A stretch of 64,000 nt of DNA from a virus, in the IMG/VR virus record IMGVR_UViG_3300042503_002394, positions 1 to 64,000 of that record. One strand, given 5' to 3'. The notes under the pieces are model-generated. The model was not told the origin of the DNA, did not search any database, and saw nothing but the letters and a program-made list of their open reading frames with translations. The stretch's first letter is position 1. Every line of letters starts with the position of its first letter. Of the stretch, positions 51,676-61,563 are shown piece after piece. Made by a program: the position numbers and the translations under genes.

Positions 51676-53153
51676 GATGTTACATAATTAATTGTGCGAG
51701 TTGTTGTTCCATTTGCTGAATCTATTGAAATCTGATCGGACTCAATATATCCATTTATAATTGGAGCATTATTTAATAAATATGTTTCTCCAAATCTAAG
51801 CCCTTTAGATTTAAAAGGAACCACAACCATTGACAAACTCCCTCTTCCATTGCCCTTGTTATTAGATGTAGCAATTTTTTGATTTAAATCAGCAAGATCA
51901 ATAACTTTTTCAAATACATCTGTTGGATCAGTTGTTGATTTTGTTGTTTTGAATTTTAAAATGCCATTATTAGTATTATAAGAATTATCTGTAGAAAAAA
52001 TAACGTTATCGTTGATTTTACCTTCATGCTTTATAAATGATGTAGATCTTGATTTTTCATATATAGATCCAACAGATGAAAATAAAGAATTTATTTTGCT
52101 GCTATATGTAGATTGAGTTGAAGAATAAATATTTTTTACATTTTGAAATCTAGTTTCAAGATTTTTTCCTTCAGAAATGTAATTTATATTTATTTGATAT
52201 TCATAATACGCCCCGCTTTTTTGTTTAGATACTTCATATGAAATAACACTTTCTTGATTTTTATTTGGATTATTTGTAAATGACATTTTTAATGTAATAA
52301 CACCACTGTCTTTACTAATACCTTTTTCTATCAATATTGGACGACCATATGTTGAGTTTTCTGTTGAAACTATTTCATCTATTTTTAATTTTGCGGCACT
52401 TAAAGCATTTTCCTCAATTGGCTCTTTCAAGGCTTTTATTTGTATGTCGTAAGATTTGTTTTTAAAACCATTATCATCAACACTTGTTGTAAAAGAAGAA
52501 GTGAAAGAAATATTATTCACTATATTCGTAGATGATTGAAAATTTTCTGTAAAAGAAACAGATAAATCTATAAGATTAAAGTTTTCCGTTTTATTTGTTT
52601 TCCAACTTGTTGTATCGGCATTTCCATATTGCGGTCTATTATTAAAATAAAAGTTATTTAAAAATATTTTTGCATTATCTAAAAACTGACTTCCAGCATC
52701 TTGCTTATATTTTATAGAAACACTTCTATCAAAAGAATAACTATCGTCTGAATATGATGAATTTAAATTTTCTTGAAAAGATTCTATCCATTGTGGGCTT
52801 GCAAGACTTTGAGCAAAACTGTTGTTTGAATATGAATTTAATCTTTTAGACTCTTGTATTGCTATTGTCGCAGTTGTTGAACCAGCAAGAGATGTTTCTT
52901 TGAAGGACAAGGATGTTAGTCTTCCATTAAGAAATTCATCTCCTCCAATTCTAGCGACAATATTTTTTCTAGCATATGCGGCCTTCAAAGCTTGTTGCCC
53001 AACAAGTAAAACATTATTTTCTTCAAATTCAACGTCAGAAATATCAACCGTATAACTTGCTAAAACTTCATACCCAAATAAATTAACAGAATCAAAATAG
53101 TTATAATTTATTTGAATTGAAGAATTTGTAACTTTATTTATTAGTAAACTCAT
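51672..53153 (-). CDS. Tail-module protein, 493 aa
   Basis: SLLINKVTNSSIQINYNYFDSVNLFGYEVLASYTVDISD is a beta-rich N-terminus followed by GRLTSLSFKETSLAGSTTATIAIQESKRLN, a segment with the look of distal-tail or hub domain strands. The middle module resembles that of the next gene (see 50116-51675). Read 5 nt after the tape measure gene, the usual position of distal tail (Dit-like) or first tail-tip proteins, but no direct family match. Confidence 0.55.
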   Translation of the reverse strand: MSLLINKVTNSSIQINYNYFDSVNLFGYEVLASYTVDISDVEFEENNVLLVGQQALKAAYARKNIVARIGGDEFLNGRLTSLSFKETSLAGSTTATIAIQESKRLNSYSNNSFAQSLASPQWIESFQENLNSSYSDDSYSFDRSVSIKYKQDAGSQFLDNAKIFLNNFYFNNRPQYGNADTTSWKTNKTENFNLIDLSVSFTENFQSSTNIVNNISFTSSFTTSVDDNGFKNKSYDIQIKALKEPIEENALSAAKLKIDEIVSTENSTYGRPILIEKGISKDSGVITLKMSFTNNPNKNQESVISYEVSKQKSGAYYEYQININYISEGKNLETRFQNVKNIYSSTQSTYSSKINSLFSSVGSIYEKSRSTSFIKHEGKINDNVIFSTDNSYNTNNGILKFKTTKSTTDPTDVFEKVIDLADLNQKIATSNNKGNGRGSLSMVVVPFKSKGLRFGETYLLNNAPIINGYIESDQISIDSANGTTTRTINYVTS

Positions 53154-53158
53154 GATGC

Positions 53159-56100
53159 TTAATTTACTTGACTTAATCTTCTTTCAATATCTAAAAGTCT
53201 TTGATTAATCGTAGTTGATAATCTGTTTAAATTGCTTGTAAATTCTTGGAATCCCTTTACGTTATCACTTGCATTGAATATCGATTCTGATAAAGCTTCC
53301 ATAGCTTTAGGTATTCCAGTTGGTTCAAAATCTTGTGAAAACTTAGCAATCCTTTCGTTAAGATTTTTTAATTCTAGGGAAGTCCTATTCCTTTCATCTT
53401 CCAATTTTTTAACATCATCTTTATTTTCATCTGGTTTGCCAGCAGCAACACCAGTTAAAGCAGCTTGAATAGTTTTTCTTGACTGATCAAATCTTGAACC
53501 TTGCATTTTTTCATCTATGAGTTTTTGTAATGCAGGAACATTTTTAACATCAAGTTTTGCCGCTTGTATAGCTTTTTGTATATTTAACGGTAATTGATTT
53601 GAACCTAATGATTTTAATAACGCATCTTCAATTGCTTTATAATTTATTTGTGATGCAGCAGTACCAGCGGTTAAATTTTGAGTTTCCTTTAAACCAAGCC
53701 CAGAAGATTCGGCTAATTTTCTAGCAGCCTCTTCGCCAAAAATTTCCCTAAATTTAACAAACTGCTCAGAAACTCTATCTATAATTTTAGCAGCCTCCTC
53801 TGGATTTGTTGCTGAAATTTTTGCCGCTTCTGAAAACGCTTTAGAAATTGCAAGAGGATCAATTTTTGGACCTTGTGTTATTGATGATAATTTTTCTGTG
53901 ATTCCAGAAATAGATGATGTTATTTTTGATTGTATTTCTTTATTAGTGGTGATTAATTTGTTTTCTAAGTCTGTTCTTTGATTAATCATTCCTTTCATTG
54001 TCTCAGCAACATTATTTCTAAATGTTTGCGCAGATGAAATTACATTATCTTTAAATTTTTGAGCAGCTTCGCCTTCAAGATTAATATATTTTGACAGTTC
54101 TTGAGTTACTCCTTGAGAGCCTTTTTCCATATAGGCTTTAAATACATCAGCAGAAACTGTACCAGAAATTTCAGCACCCGTTTTACCTGACAATTGCGAT
54201 TGTTTAACCTGGTTCATCATACTAGCAAAATCAGAACTAGCGAAATTTGCCCTAAAATCTACAGCAGATTTAGTGCTTTGAGTTACGCTTTGTTGCGTTT
54301 CAGTTGCTGATGTTACAGCACCTGAATATTTAGATCCTTCTTTCGCTGTAAATCCTCCCGCTATTCCCTCAAGAAATGATTGTTGTTCTAATTTAGTAGA
54401 TACAAGATCTAATGTTTTAGAAAACTTCGCTGCAGACTCCTGTATTTTTTTTGCAAAATCTTCTGTAAAATTAATGTGATCCAAACTATTTTTCGCTCTT
54501 TTTATAGCCTCTATATATTTAAAAGATGCTTCGTTTTTATCTTCTTCTGTAGAAGTTTGCTCTTCGTAAATTTTTTTCAAATTAGATTCTGCGTCCTGTA
54601 ATGGTTTTATAGACATACTTCTATCTTTTAACGCTTTGATTAAATCTTGTTGAGCGGATGCAGCGTCTTTGTTGGTTTCAGAACCAAATGCTTCTTGTCG
54701 GCCCTTCCTTACAGCGGTTAATCCCTTAAGTTTTTTATTAACTTCTTCTTGTATTTTAACACCCTCCTCTTGTTTGTTTTTTACATCTTTATAAGCGTCT
54801 ACTACAGACATTATCACTCCAGCAGCAGCACCTACTGCTACACCATATGGACCAAAAACAGATCCAATTGAAGCAAATTGAGCGGCTGAAGAAGTTATTG
54901 TTTTAGCAGTGCTAGTCATAGCCGAGTCTAATTCTTCTGTTGGGCCGATTAAAGATGGAACAGAGGAAAGAGCCATAGATAACGCAATAGAGGCTCCACT
55001 GAATTTTTCAAGTGAAAATTTAACTTTTCCATCTATGTCGTCAGGTGCTTTAGCTGCATAATTAGGGATAAAACCACGAGCTGCTCCATATAATTTTGGA
55101 TTAGCCCCTTCTTTTCTTGCGCGACTAATTCCTTGAATACCACCAGCTGGTTCATCACGACGATTAGCAACCATTAATCCCATTGGATTCATGGAGTTCT
55201 TTAATGATGAATTTTGGTCTACATAAATTTGCGAAGCTGGAATGCCAGCAGACATTTCGCGGCCAATAGCCTCTTTAAGTGGATCTGCAAAATTAGGAAT
55301 GTATCCAGTCGCTTTATTTTTTTTAGAAATTGATTTGCTAATTGCATCATTAATTTTTGCAGAATATTCTTTCTTAACTTTAGCCGCCATGCTTTCTTTG
55401 TTTGTTTCTGCCGAATATTTGAAATCTGCTAATCCACTAGATACAATTGAATCTTCTCCAAATAGTTTTTTAATAGAATTTATTTGTTTGTCAGTAGCTC
55501 CAGCGGTTCTTACATCAAAATTACCGCCAGAAGCTGGATTTAATGCTTTGTATTGCAAGGTAGAGCTGATTGCAGCTTCAAATAAAGATCCAGAAGCAGA
55601 TCTAATAGCACCTTTAAATCCTTCACCACCCATAACTTCTTTAACGGAATCTGGTTCTGCTGGTTTTAAATCTAACGCTTTTGCTAATACTTGTGATTGA
55701 TTTAAAATGAATTTTCTTGCTAGTTCCTCTATTTCTGTTTCTCCAAAGTTTTTTTCAAAATTTTGCCTAAGTTCATCTGTACCTCCTGCTTTAAAAGCGT
55801 CGAAAACATATTTTAATTTAACGCCAGAATCTTTTAAGTTTTGTGTATAAGTAATGTCTTTTGAATTATCATTAGGCGTTAACATGGTTGGCATTTTAGT
55901 TCCAATTACAGAAGCTACATCAATAACTTTTTTTTGCTTGTCACCAACTTCTAAAGCGTTTTTAAGCTTAGACGCTGGAACTGCATATTGTTGCCCATTA
56001 TATGTAATTACTTGAGATGTTCTTAATTGAGTTTTAGTTGGATCTAATCCACTATTTGGATCTGCCGCTAACTGTCTTAAAATTGCCTGATCTTGCAATA

Positions 56101-58390
56101 ATGGAAGTGTACGATTTTGAAAATTTGGTATAAAGCCTTTGGCCGCATTAATTAAATTAAAATTACGAGATTTTGATTTAACATAACCCATAAAATCAAA
56201 CTGATTTAATGGCGCATAAGTTGTTCCTTTTAATTGTTTTTTACTTCTTAAATCCCCTTCTTCTGCGACCGTTCTTCCAGCTCTTCTAGATAAGATATCA
56301 AGATTTTTTGTATAAAGATAAGACACTTTACCGTCAGAACCATTTACTGCTGAAATTATAGCTTCTAAATTTTTAGATATACCACCTCCTTTTGCACGAG
56401 CAGCTCCAGAAAGAATATCAATTTCGGTGGCATTAGACACATCATCAGCATTAGAAAGAAATTTTCCTGTTCTACCAGCTAATGTCGATTTGCCCGATCC
56501 CGCTGGACCAATAATAAGATTCTTTTTAACTTGAGAAGCAAGAACTGCTTTTAAGGTAGCCCCTTTGTCTGGAGCAATCCTATCGGAATCATATATATAT
56601 TTTGCAAAGTTTGGTATATAACCTTTATTATACATTGGTATAACAGCAGAATCTCCATTTTTTCCGAATTTTGGTATTTCGATTTCTTCATTATTCATGA
56701 TGAACTTTTGTCCACCAATTTTGCCTTTGCTCATTTTAGCCTTAACATTCGGACTTGCTCCTAACATTCGCGCCTGAGCCTCCTCAACCATAAATCCAGC
56801 AGCAAAAGTTTTTTTGCCTTTGCCAGTAAAGCCCTTATCTGGACTGTATCCAACAACACCTCTTTGAGCTGCTGCCGTAGCAATACTTCTTAATAACTGT
56901 TCTTGTTGTCTTAATAAATCATTTTCTGCTTTAATTGCATTAATAACAGCCTGTTCTTTTTGCGCTTGCGTTGCTGTTGAACTAGCTATAATTGCTCTTA
57001 ATTGCTGATCTCTTGACAAAAGACCAACAATTCCACTTTCAATATTTTTAATTTTTTCTGATTCAGAACCGATTTGTAATACAGTTTTAAAACCTTCTTT
57101 TGCAAATTTTGCAACAAGAGAAAATATTTTTAAAAATCCTGTTGTTATAAGAACCAAACCTGGACCAGAAAGAAAGTTTCCAATAGCGTCAAATATTCCT
57201 TGAATAAATTTATTACCCTTTTCTGGATCAAATGCTGTTTCTAAAAAGGATGTAAACTCATTAGCCAAGCTTAAAAGATTTTTTATAATTGGCCCGAACG
57301 TTATTGTCCCAATTTTTTCTGATAAATTTGTTAAACCAACAACTAACGCATTCATTTGAGAGCTGATCATTTCATTTAATGCGGCATTTTTTGTAAACGC
57401 TTCATCCATCGCTGATGCAGATTTGCTTGCCGCTTGAGAAAAAATAGATGTATCCGAACCCAAATCCTTGAGTGCGGCACTAACAATGTTTATTTGATAA
57501 ACGCCACCAGCCAATTCTTTAATTTTATTAGCTACAGTTGGATCGCTTATATTTTCAAGTGATTGAGATAATGCTTGAAGTTTTTGAACGCCACTTTGAG
57601 AAGAATTAATCTCGACACCAAGTTCCCGCAAATCTTCTACAACAGAACCTCTGCCTAATCTAGTAAATATAGATTTTAATGCGTTACCAATAACTGCTCC
57701 ACCACGAGATGTTGTTTGTTCAACAGCAGTAACTATACCTAAAAGTTCATCGAAACTAACTCCAGCATCTTCTGCGGTAGAACCAGCTCTACTAAATGCC
57801 TCAGCCAAATCTTGAGCTGAAACAGCAAACGCTGTATCAACAGCAACAAGTTTGTTGGTTATTTGTTCTGCGGTTAATCCAGCGCTACTAAATCCATTAA
57901 TTGCGGCGGTAAGAGCTTTTACTGATTTAACTGAATCAAGACCAGAAATTCTCGTTAAAACCAATGCAGACTCAAGTCTTTTTGCAGTTTCCTCTGCATT
58001 TAAACCCTGTCTTGCTAATTCTGATGCGGCATCTGCAACAACATTAAAAGATTGTCCAGTAGTTTTTGCAACATCAAAAATTGTATTTCTAAAATCGTTA
58101 AGCTGGGAACCTGTAGATCCAATTATTGTACTTATTTCCGTTAATCTTTTTTCAACATTTATCGTATTAGCAATAAGCCCTTTGAACGCTTGAGAAACTC
58201 CATTTAATATAGAGGTAGTAGCTCCGAAAGCAAATACACGAGCAGTTGAAGCGTCAAGTGATTTTTGAAACTCTGAAGCTTGACCCGTAATCCTTCCTAA
58301 AGCTTGTTGAACCTGTTTTGACGCAGCATTAATGCTTTGGGGATTCAGGGTTAAATTACCTGTAATATTAATACCTGATGTGTTGGCCAT
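53159..58390 (-). CDS. Tail tape measure protein with embedded P-loop and PD-(D/E)XK-like modules
   Basis: 1743 residues. Residues 1-450 follow the TMP_2 pattern (ARVFAFGATTS, FDVAKTTGQSFNVVADAASELARQG, LNAEETAKRL, SFDELLGIVTAVEQTTSRGG). Around 420-440 and 1150-1180 are hydrophobic segments. Between them, four G[YF]IPN[FY] motifs start at 590, 752, 1029 and 1106. The 596-751 segment has Walker A GPAGSGKS (628-635) and KVSYLYTKNLDILSRRAGR, as in P-loop kinases of zeta-toxin type. The 752-1029 segment has E938, D959 and D989-F-K991 spaced as in PD-(D/E)XK nucleases. The rest is helical. Tape measure proteins set tail length and are ejected first. An upstream TGTGTAAT box sits 8 nt before the ATG. 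Confidence 0.9.
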   Translation of the reverse strand: MANTSGINITGNLTLNPQSINAASKQVQQALGRITGQASEFQKSLDASTARVFAFGATTSILNGVSQAFKGLIANTINVEKRLTEISTIIGSTGSQLNDFRNTIFDVAKTTGQSFNVVADAASELARQGLNAEETAKRLESALVLTRISGLDSVKSVKALTAAINGFSSAGLTAEQITNKLVAVDTAFAVSAQDLAEAFSRAGSTAEDAGVSFDELLGIVTAVEQTTSRGGAVIGNALKSIFTRLGRGSVVEDLRELGVEINSSQSGVQKLQALSQSLENISDPTVANKIKELAGGVYQINIVSAALKDLGSDTSIFSQAASKSASAMDEAFTKNAALNEMISSQMNALVVGLTNLSEKIGTITFGPIIKNLLSLANEFTSFLETAFDPEKGNKFIQGIFDAIGNFLSGPGLVLITTGFLKIFSLVAKFAKEGFKTVLQIGSESEKIKNIESGIVGLLSRDQQLRAIIASSTATQAQKEQAVINAIKAENDLLRQQEQLLRSIATAAAQRGVVGYSPDKGFTGKGKKTFAAGFMVEEAQARMLGASPNVKAKMSKGKIGGQKFIMNNEEIEIPKFGKNGDSAVIPMYNKGYIPNFAKYIYDSDRIAPDKGATLKAVLASQVKKNLIIGPAGSGKSTLAGRTGKFLSNADDVSNATEIDILSGAARAKGGGISKNLEAIISAVNGSDGKVSYLYTKNLDILSRRAGRTVAEEGDLRSKKQLKGTTYAPLNQFDFMGYVKSKSRNFNLINAAKGFIPNFQNRTLPLLQDQAILRQLAADPNSGLDPTKTQLRTSQVITYNGQQYAVPASKLKNALEVGDKQKKVIDVASVIGTKMPTMLTPNDNSKDITYTQNLKDSGVKLKYVFDAFKAGGTDELRQNFEKNFGETEIEELARKFILNQSQVLAKALDLKPAEPDSVKEVMGGEGFKGAIRSASGSLFEAAISSTLQYKALNPASGGNFDVRTAGATDKQINSIKKLFGEDSIVSSGLADFKYSAETNKESMAAKVKKEYSAKINDAISKSISKKNKATGYIPNFADPLKEAIGREMSAGIPASQIYVDQNSSLKNSMNPMGLMVANRRDEPAGGIQGISRARKEGANPKLYGAARGFIPNYAAKAPDDIDGKVKFSLEKFSGASIALSMALSSVPSLIGPTEELDSAMTSTAKTITSSAAQFASIGSVFGPYGVAVGAAAGVIMSVVDAYKDVKNKQEEGVKIQEEVNKKLKGLTAVRKGRQEAFGSETNKDAASAQQDLIKALKDRSMSIKPLQDAESNLKKIYEEQTSTEEDKNEASFKYIEAIKRAKNSLDHINFTEDFAKKIQESAAKFSKTLDLVSTKLEQQSFLEGIAGGFTAKEGSKYSGAVTSATETQQSVTQSTKSAVDFRANFASSDFASMMNQVKQSQLSGKTGAEISGTVSADVFKAYMEKGSQGVTQELSKYINLEGEAAQKFKDNVISSAQTFRNNVAETMKGMINQRTDLENKLITTNKEIQSKITSSISGITEKLSSITQGPKIDPLAISKAFSEAAKISATNPEEAAKIIDRVSEQFVKFREIFGEEAARKLAESSGLGLKETQNLTAGTAASQINYKAIEDALLKSLGSNQLPLNIQKAIQAAKLDVKNVPALQKLIDEKMQGSRFDQSRKTIQAALTGVAAGKPDENKDDVKKLEDERNRTSLELKNLNERIAKFSQDFEPTGIPKAMEALSESIFNASDNVKGFQEFTSNLNRLSTTINQRLLDIERRLSQVN

Positions 58391-58398
58391 TTTTATTA

Positions 58399-58406
58399 AT
58401 TACACA
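58399..58406 (-). promoter_or_regulatory. Candidate late promoter box (TGTGTAAT), 8 nt before the tape measure ATG
   Basis: The minus strand reads TGTGTGTAATTA directly after the stop of the upstream gene, with 8 nt from the box to the ATG at 58390. No -35 is evident. Confidence 0.45.
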
Positions 58407-58408
58407 CA

Positions 58409-59290
58409 TCAAGTCAAAAAGTCTTCTGCCTTTAAAGAACCTCCCCTAGCAGCGCTTTTAATTTTTAAATCCTCAACACCATGACTTACATTAGATTTTT
58501 TTGCATCTTCTTTTTCCACATAATCTAATATTTTTATTGGATCTTCTAATATTGAATCAGGGATTGAATAATTTTTAAATTTATTCAATAAAGAGTTGGC
58601 GTAAATTAATATATTTTTTTGATAAATTGTTAAATCAAAACCAGATTTATTAAATATAACATGAGGTTGCCTATAGTGCAAACTCATTAATTCAAAGAAG
58701 GACGGATTATAGGCGCTATAAACAATTATTTCTTTAGAATTTAAATCAGACATTTTATTAAATAATTCAGAATGATAAATAATTGATTCTTCTTCACTAA
58801 CTGGTTCTGTAAAAGATTTATCTTTGAAAAAACAATTTGCTATTAAATTTTTAAATTTTTTATTTTGAGCAAAATTTTCGGCACTAAATTTTACCAAAAG
58901 ATCTTTTTCATTCTTTAATTTTTCTAAATCTTTAGATTTACTTTCGACATTTTGTTTTAAAGAAAGCTTTTGTATCGGATCATTCATCTTTTTTTCGGCT
59001 TCAACAAGCTTGGCCATCATCCATTTTAACGATTTAATCTCTTCTTCTTTATCTATTGTCCAATAACCATTTTTGATCGCAGAATCAATAATTTCTTTTT
59101 CTGTTTTAATGCCAGCTTTTTTTGCTGATCTTAAATAAAAGTCATAAGTTTCTTCTATTAATAGAATTTCACTTAAGGCAAAATGTTTAAAATAAAATTC
59201 GTGGTTTTCAGTATGTATTATACTAAAACCACGAACAATATCAATTAAAGCGGAGTGTGCTTTAGAATTTAACTCATCTTTATTTTTCAT
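58409..59290 (-). CDS. Tail assembly chaperone candidate, downstream member
   Basis: 293 residues from ATG 59290 (MKNKDELNSKAHSALIDIVRG); earlier TTG/ATG codons at 59320 and 59317 lengthen the overlap. The product is helical with a coiled-coil-like centre (EAEKKMNDPIQKLSLKQNVESKSKDLEKLKNEK). Two overlapping genes directly before a tape measure gene are the classic place of tail assembly chaperones (lambda G and GT). Here the overlap is 11 nt and a fusion by frameshift would need +1 or -2. No sequence family recognised; the role is inferred from position. Confidence 0.5.
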   Translation of the reverse strand: MKNKDELNSKAHSALIDIVRGFSIIHTENHEFYFKHFALSEILLIEETYDFYLRSAKKAGIKTEKEIIDSAIKNGYWTIDKEEEIKSLKWMMAKLVEAEKKMNDPIQKLSLKQNVESKSKDLEKLKNEKDLLVKFSAENFAQNKKFKNLIANCFFKDKSFTEPVSEEESIIYHSELFNKMSDLNSKEIIVYSAYNPSFFELMSLHYRQPHVIFNKSGFDLTIYQKNILIYANSLLNKFKNYSIPDSILEDPIKILDYVEKEDAKKSNVSHGVEDLKIKSAARGGSLKAEDFLT

Positions 59291-60173
59291 TTGAGTTATC
59301 TTTTTCGATAACTTCATCAACTTGCTCTTCAGAATCTTGTTTGTTTATTTCGGAATCAGCTTCTATTTTTGCATTGTCTTCAATGAGATTTTCTGAAGAA
59401 TCACCAAACATTTCATTTATCGCTTTTTCAATATCCTCTTGTTTTTCTGCAATCTTATTGTACCATATACTTGCCGTTCTTACTAAAGTATTAAATGATT
59501 GATCGAATATATTTTTTATTTTCAATAAAGATTGATCATCTATGTCTTCTATAGACTCACACAACTCAAGATAAAATCTTCTTTTTTGATCAAAACTATC
59601 TCCTTGAAAAATTGGAAATAATTGTTTTTTAGAATCAACTTCTTCTTCGTAATAAGACAAATTAAAGACGAGCCATTCAATAAGCTTTTGCTCTGCCTTC
59701 GCATCTGCTGTTTGTGAAAACTGAGATCTCATTGATTGTTCGTGTTCAAAAATATCATTTTTTGTACTAACAAAAATTCCTTTTGCTTCTTGTAATTTTT
59801 CTTTTTGCTCTTCTGTTAAATCCGTTGATTCTCCAAAAAATTCAATTGTTCTAGAAGCCTCCATATTATCAATAATGGATTTTTGTAATTTTTCTATTGA
59901 AATTTTTGAAGAAAAACCTCCAATATCGCCCATTTTTTTATTTAACATAGCTTTAGTTAAAAAGCCAGAATTGATATATTCATTGAATTTTTGACCATAA
60001 AAAAACTCAGCCTCTTCTATTGTTGCCATTGAAGGTTTCACGAAAACAACTCGATTTGGAGTACACTCAATTACTTTTTTTGTTGATTCTACGCTACCAT
60101 CTTTAGTTTTTTTTATATATGGTATTGTTTTTTCTACTTTTCTTTCTATCTTAAAGCTGTAAATTTCTTTCAT
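59280..60173 (-). CDS. Tail assembly chaperone candidate, upstream member
   Basis: 297 residues. MKEIYSFKIERKVEKTIPYIKKTKDG, then NRVVFVKPSMATIEEAEFFYGQKFNEYINSGFLTKAMLNKK, a segment like 'xxVxxRxPTxxExxEAxxxYxxxfxexixxGLLTrAML' found in phage tail chaperone or structural proteins. The C-terminus is a long acidic tail (IEADSEINKQDSEEQVDEVIEKDN). Position before the tape measure gene supports a chaperone role. It begins immediately after the stop of the 153-aa gene. Confidence 0.55.
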   Translation of the reverse strand: MKEIYSFKIERKVEKTIPYIKKTKDGSVESTKKVIECTPNRVVFVKPSMATIEEAEFFYGQKFNEYINSGFLTKAMLNKKMGDIGGFSSKISIEKLQKSIIDNMEASRTIEFFGESTDLTEEQKEKLQEAKGIFVSTKNDIFEHEQSMRSQFSQTADAKAEQKLIEWLVFNLSYYEEEVDSKKQLFPIFQGDSFDQKRRFYLELCESIEDIDDQSLLKIKNIFDQSFNTLVRTASIWYNKIAEKQEDIEKAINEMFGDSSENLIEDNAKIEADSEINKQDSEEQVDEVIEKDNSNEK

Positions 60174-60635
60174 TTATGAATTAGTTTTTAATACTATATT
60201 ATCTAAACTTATTAAATAATTTCCATTAAAATCATATAAGTAATAAAGATTTGAGTTTCTTAAGTCCTCAATTAAAACAGATGCTTGAGAGTCGTTTATT
60301 TTATTAAATTCAATTGCATTGATTGGATAAAAAGCATTATATGGTATATTGTTTGAAACAAGGGTATTGTCATAATAATAACTTATCCTACCCTGATCTT
60401 CAAAAAAATACATTTTTATTGAAAATTGTTTTCCGCTATAATATCCTCCAAATAAATTATTATTTTTATCAAATAAATATCCACTATAGCCAGAAAAACT
60501 AACAGATGGTAAAAATAAATTATCACCAGATCTATAACCTAAAGAAAATGAAAAACCTGATTCTGGTGAATTTATTGTAAGCCCTGCATCTATCGCAAAA
60601 CTTTCAAAAGTGCTTATATCTTTATAAACTTTCAT
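60174..60635 (-). CDS. Tail-module protein of unknown function, 153 aa
   Basis: Beta-rich: SGFSFSLGYRSGDNLFLPSVSFSGYSGYLFDKNNNLFGG and FSIKMYFFEDQGRISYYYDNTLVSNNI. No known motif. It is located between the tail tube-like protein and the chaperone-like genes, same direction, 8 nt and 0 nt from its neighbours. Probably a minor virion or assembly component. Confidence 0.5.
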   Translation of the reverse strand: MKVYKDISTFESFAIDAGLTINSPESGFSFSLGYRSGDNLFLPSVSFSGYSGYLFDKNNNLFGGYYSGKQFSIKMYFFEDQGRISYYYDNTLVSNNIPYNAFYPINAIEFNKINDSQASVLIEDLRNSNLYYLYDFNGNYLISLDNIVLKTNS

Positions 60636-60643
60636 AATATTTA

Positions 60644-61537
60644 TTATGTACTTGGCATTAATATCCTTGATATAGAATTTTTATTTAAACTAAATTCATA
60701 ATTAAAATCAATTGTTGCATTATCATCTAATTGTGAATTTTCGGATATGGAAGTAAGAGAACAACCGCTTACAATATATCTTAATATTGGATTACTTAAA
60801 TTTTGATTTAAATTTATTGTAAAGCTTCCTTTATTTAATATTATACTGGACAAATCTATTCCAGTGATTTGATTTTTCATAACAGAAAAATTTAATGTTC
60901 CATTTATTGGAAGCTCTGGATATCTAAATTGTGAAGAAGCGTTGCCAAGGATAGTTATTGCTTTTCTTTTTATTGGAACTTTTAATTCAAAAGATTGTAT
61001 ATTAAAATTATTGCTAGAAATAGACTCTCCAAAATTACCTGAAACCATAATTCTATGAGGTCTAAACGCACAAGCAATATCATTATTTAAATTATTTCTA
61101 GTTAATCGTCCACCTGTATTATAACTTATATCGTTAGCTTCATATTCAACAGAACCAACAACAAAATTATCCAAAGAACCATTTATAGAATAAGATGTTA
61201 AATATGCACCGCTAACAATATTTTCTCCAGCAAAATTTCTGAAACTTAAATTAAAAGTTTCTGTTGATAGTAAACCAGATGTTTGAAATTGATAAAACGG
61301 ATCGCAAACGAATCTATTTGCATTAATTGGTGAATTATTATCAATTAAAATAAAATCTAAACTTACATTAATTTTTTGATTTGGATTTAAAATTCTGTTA
61401 GTTACGCTATATGAACCTAAATCTTGAATTTCAGCAAAATCTTTTGTCTCATTAATTGAAAAAGATTGAACTCCAGTTAATCTTTGATTTTTTATAAAAA
61501 CTTCAGATTCACTTGAATGAATTCTATCTACGCGCAT
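60644..61537 (-). CDS. Tail tube-like protein, second copy
   Basis: 297 residues. IFIKNQ-type start then RLTGVQSFSINETKDFAEIQDLGSYSVTNRI and IQSFELKVPIKRKAITILGN...YPELPINGTLNFSV. The latter aligns with IQSASIEVPLTRTPIERLGN...KPLEFPINVTCSI of the 403-aa protein read just before, so the two share a domain. Tail tube or major tail proteins have this beta layout. It lies after the terminator of the 403-aa gene and has its own TGTGTAAT box, so it may be expressed at a different level. Confidence 0.6.
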   Translation of the reverse strand: MRVDRIHSSESEVFIKNQRLTGVQSFSINETKDFAEIQDLGSYSVTNRILNPNQKINVSLDFILIDNNSPINANRFVCDPFYQFQTSGLLSTETFNLSFRNFAGENIVSGAYLTSYSINGSLDNFVVGSVEYEANDISYNTGGRLTRNNLNNDIACAFRPHRIMVSGNFGESISSNNFNIQSFELKVPIKRKAITILGNASSQFRYPELPINGTLNFSVMKNQITGIDLSSIILNKGSFTINLNQNLSNPILRYIVSGCSLTSISENSQLDDNATIDFNYEFSLNKNSISRILMPST

Positions 61538-61544
61538 ATAAGAT

Positions 61545-61552
61545 ATTACACA
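61545..61552 (-). promoter_or_regulatory. Candidate late promoter box (TGTGTAAT), 7 nt before ATG
   Basis: The minus strand reads TGTGTAATAT, 7 nt from box to ATG at 61537, and sits just after a terminator hairpin, as expected for a new transcription unit. TTGCAA occurs 3 nt upstream of the box and is too close to be a -35. Confidence 0.5.
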
Positions 61553-61563
61553 TTATTGCAAAT

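Noticed and set aside
55242-55700. 152-codon plus-strand frame within the tape measure gene
   Set aside because: Complementary-strand shadow in a gene with strong protein-level evidence; no regulatory signals.
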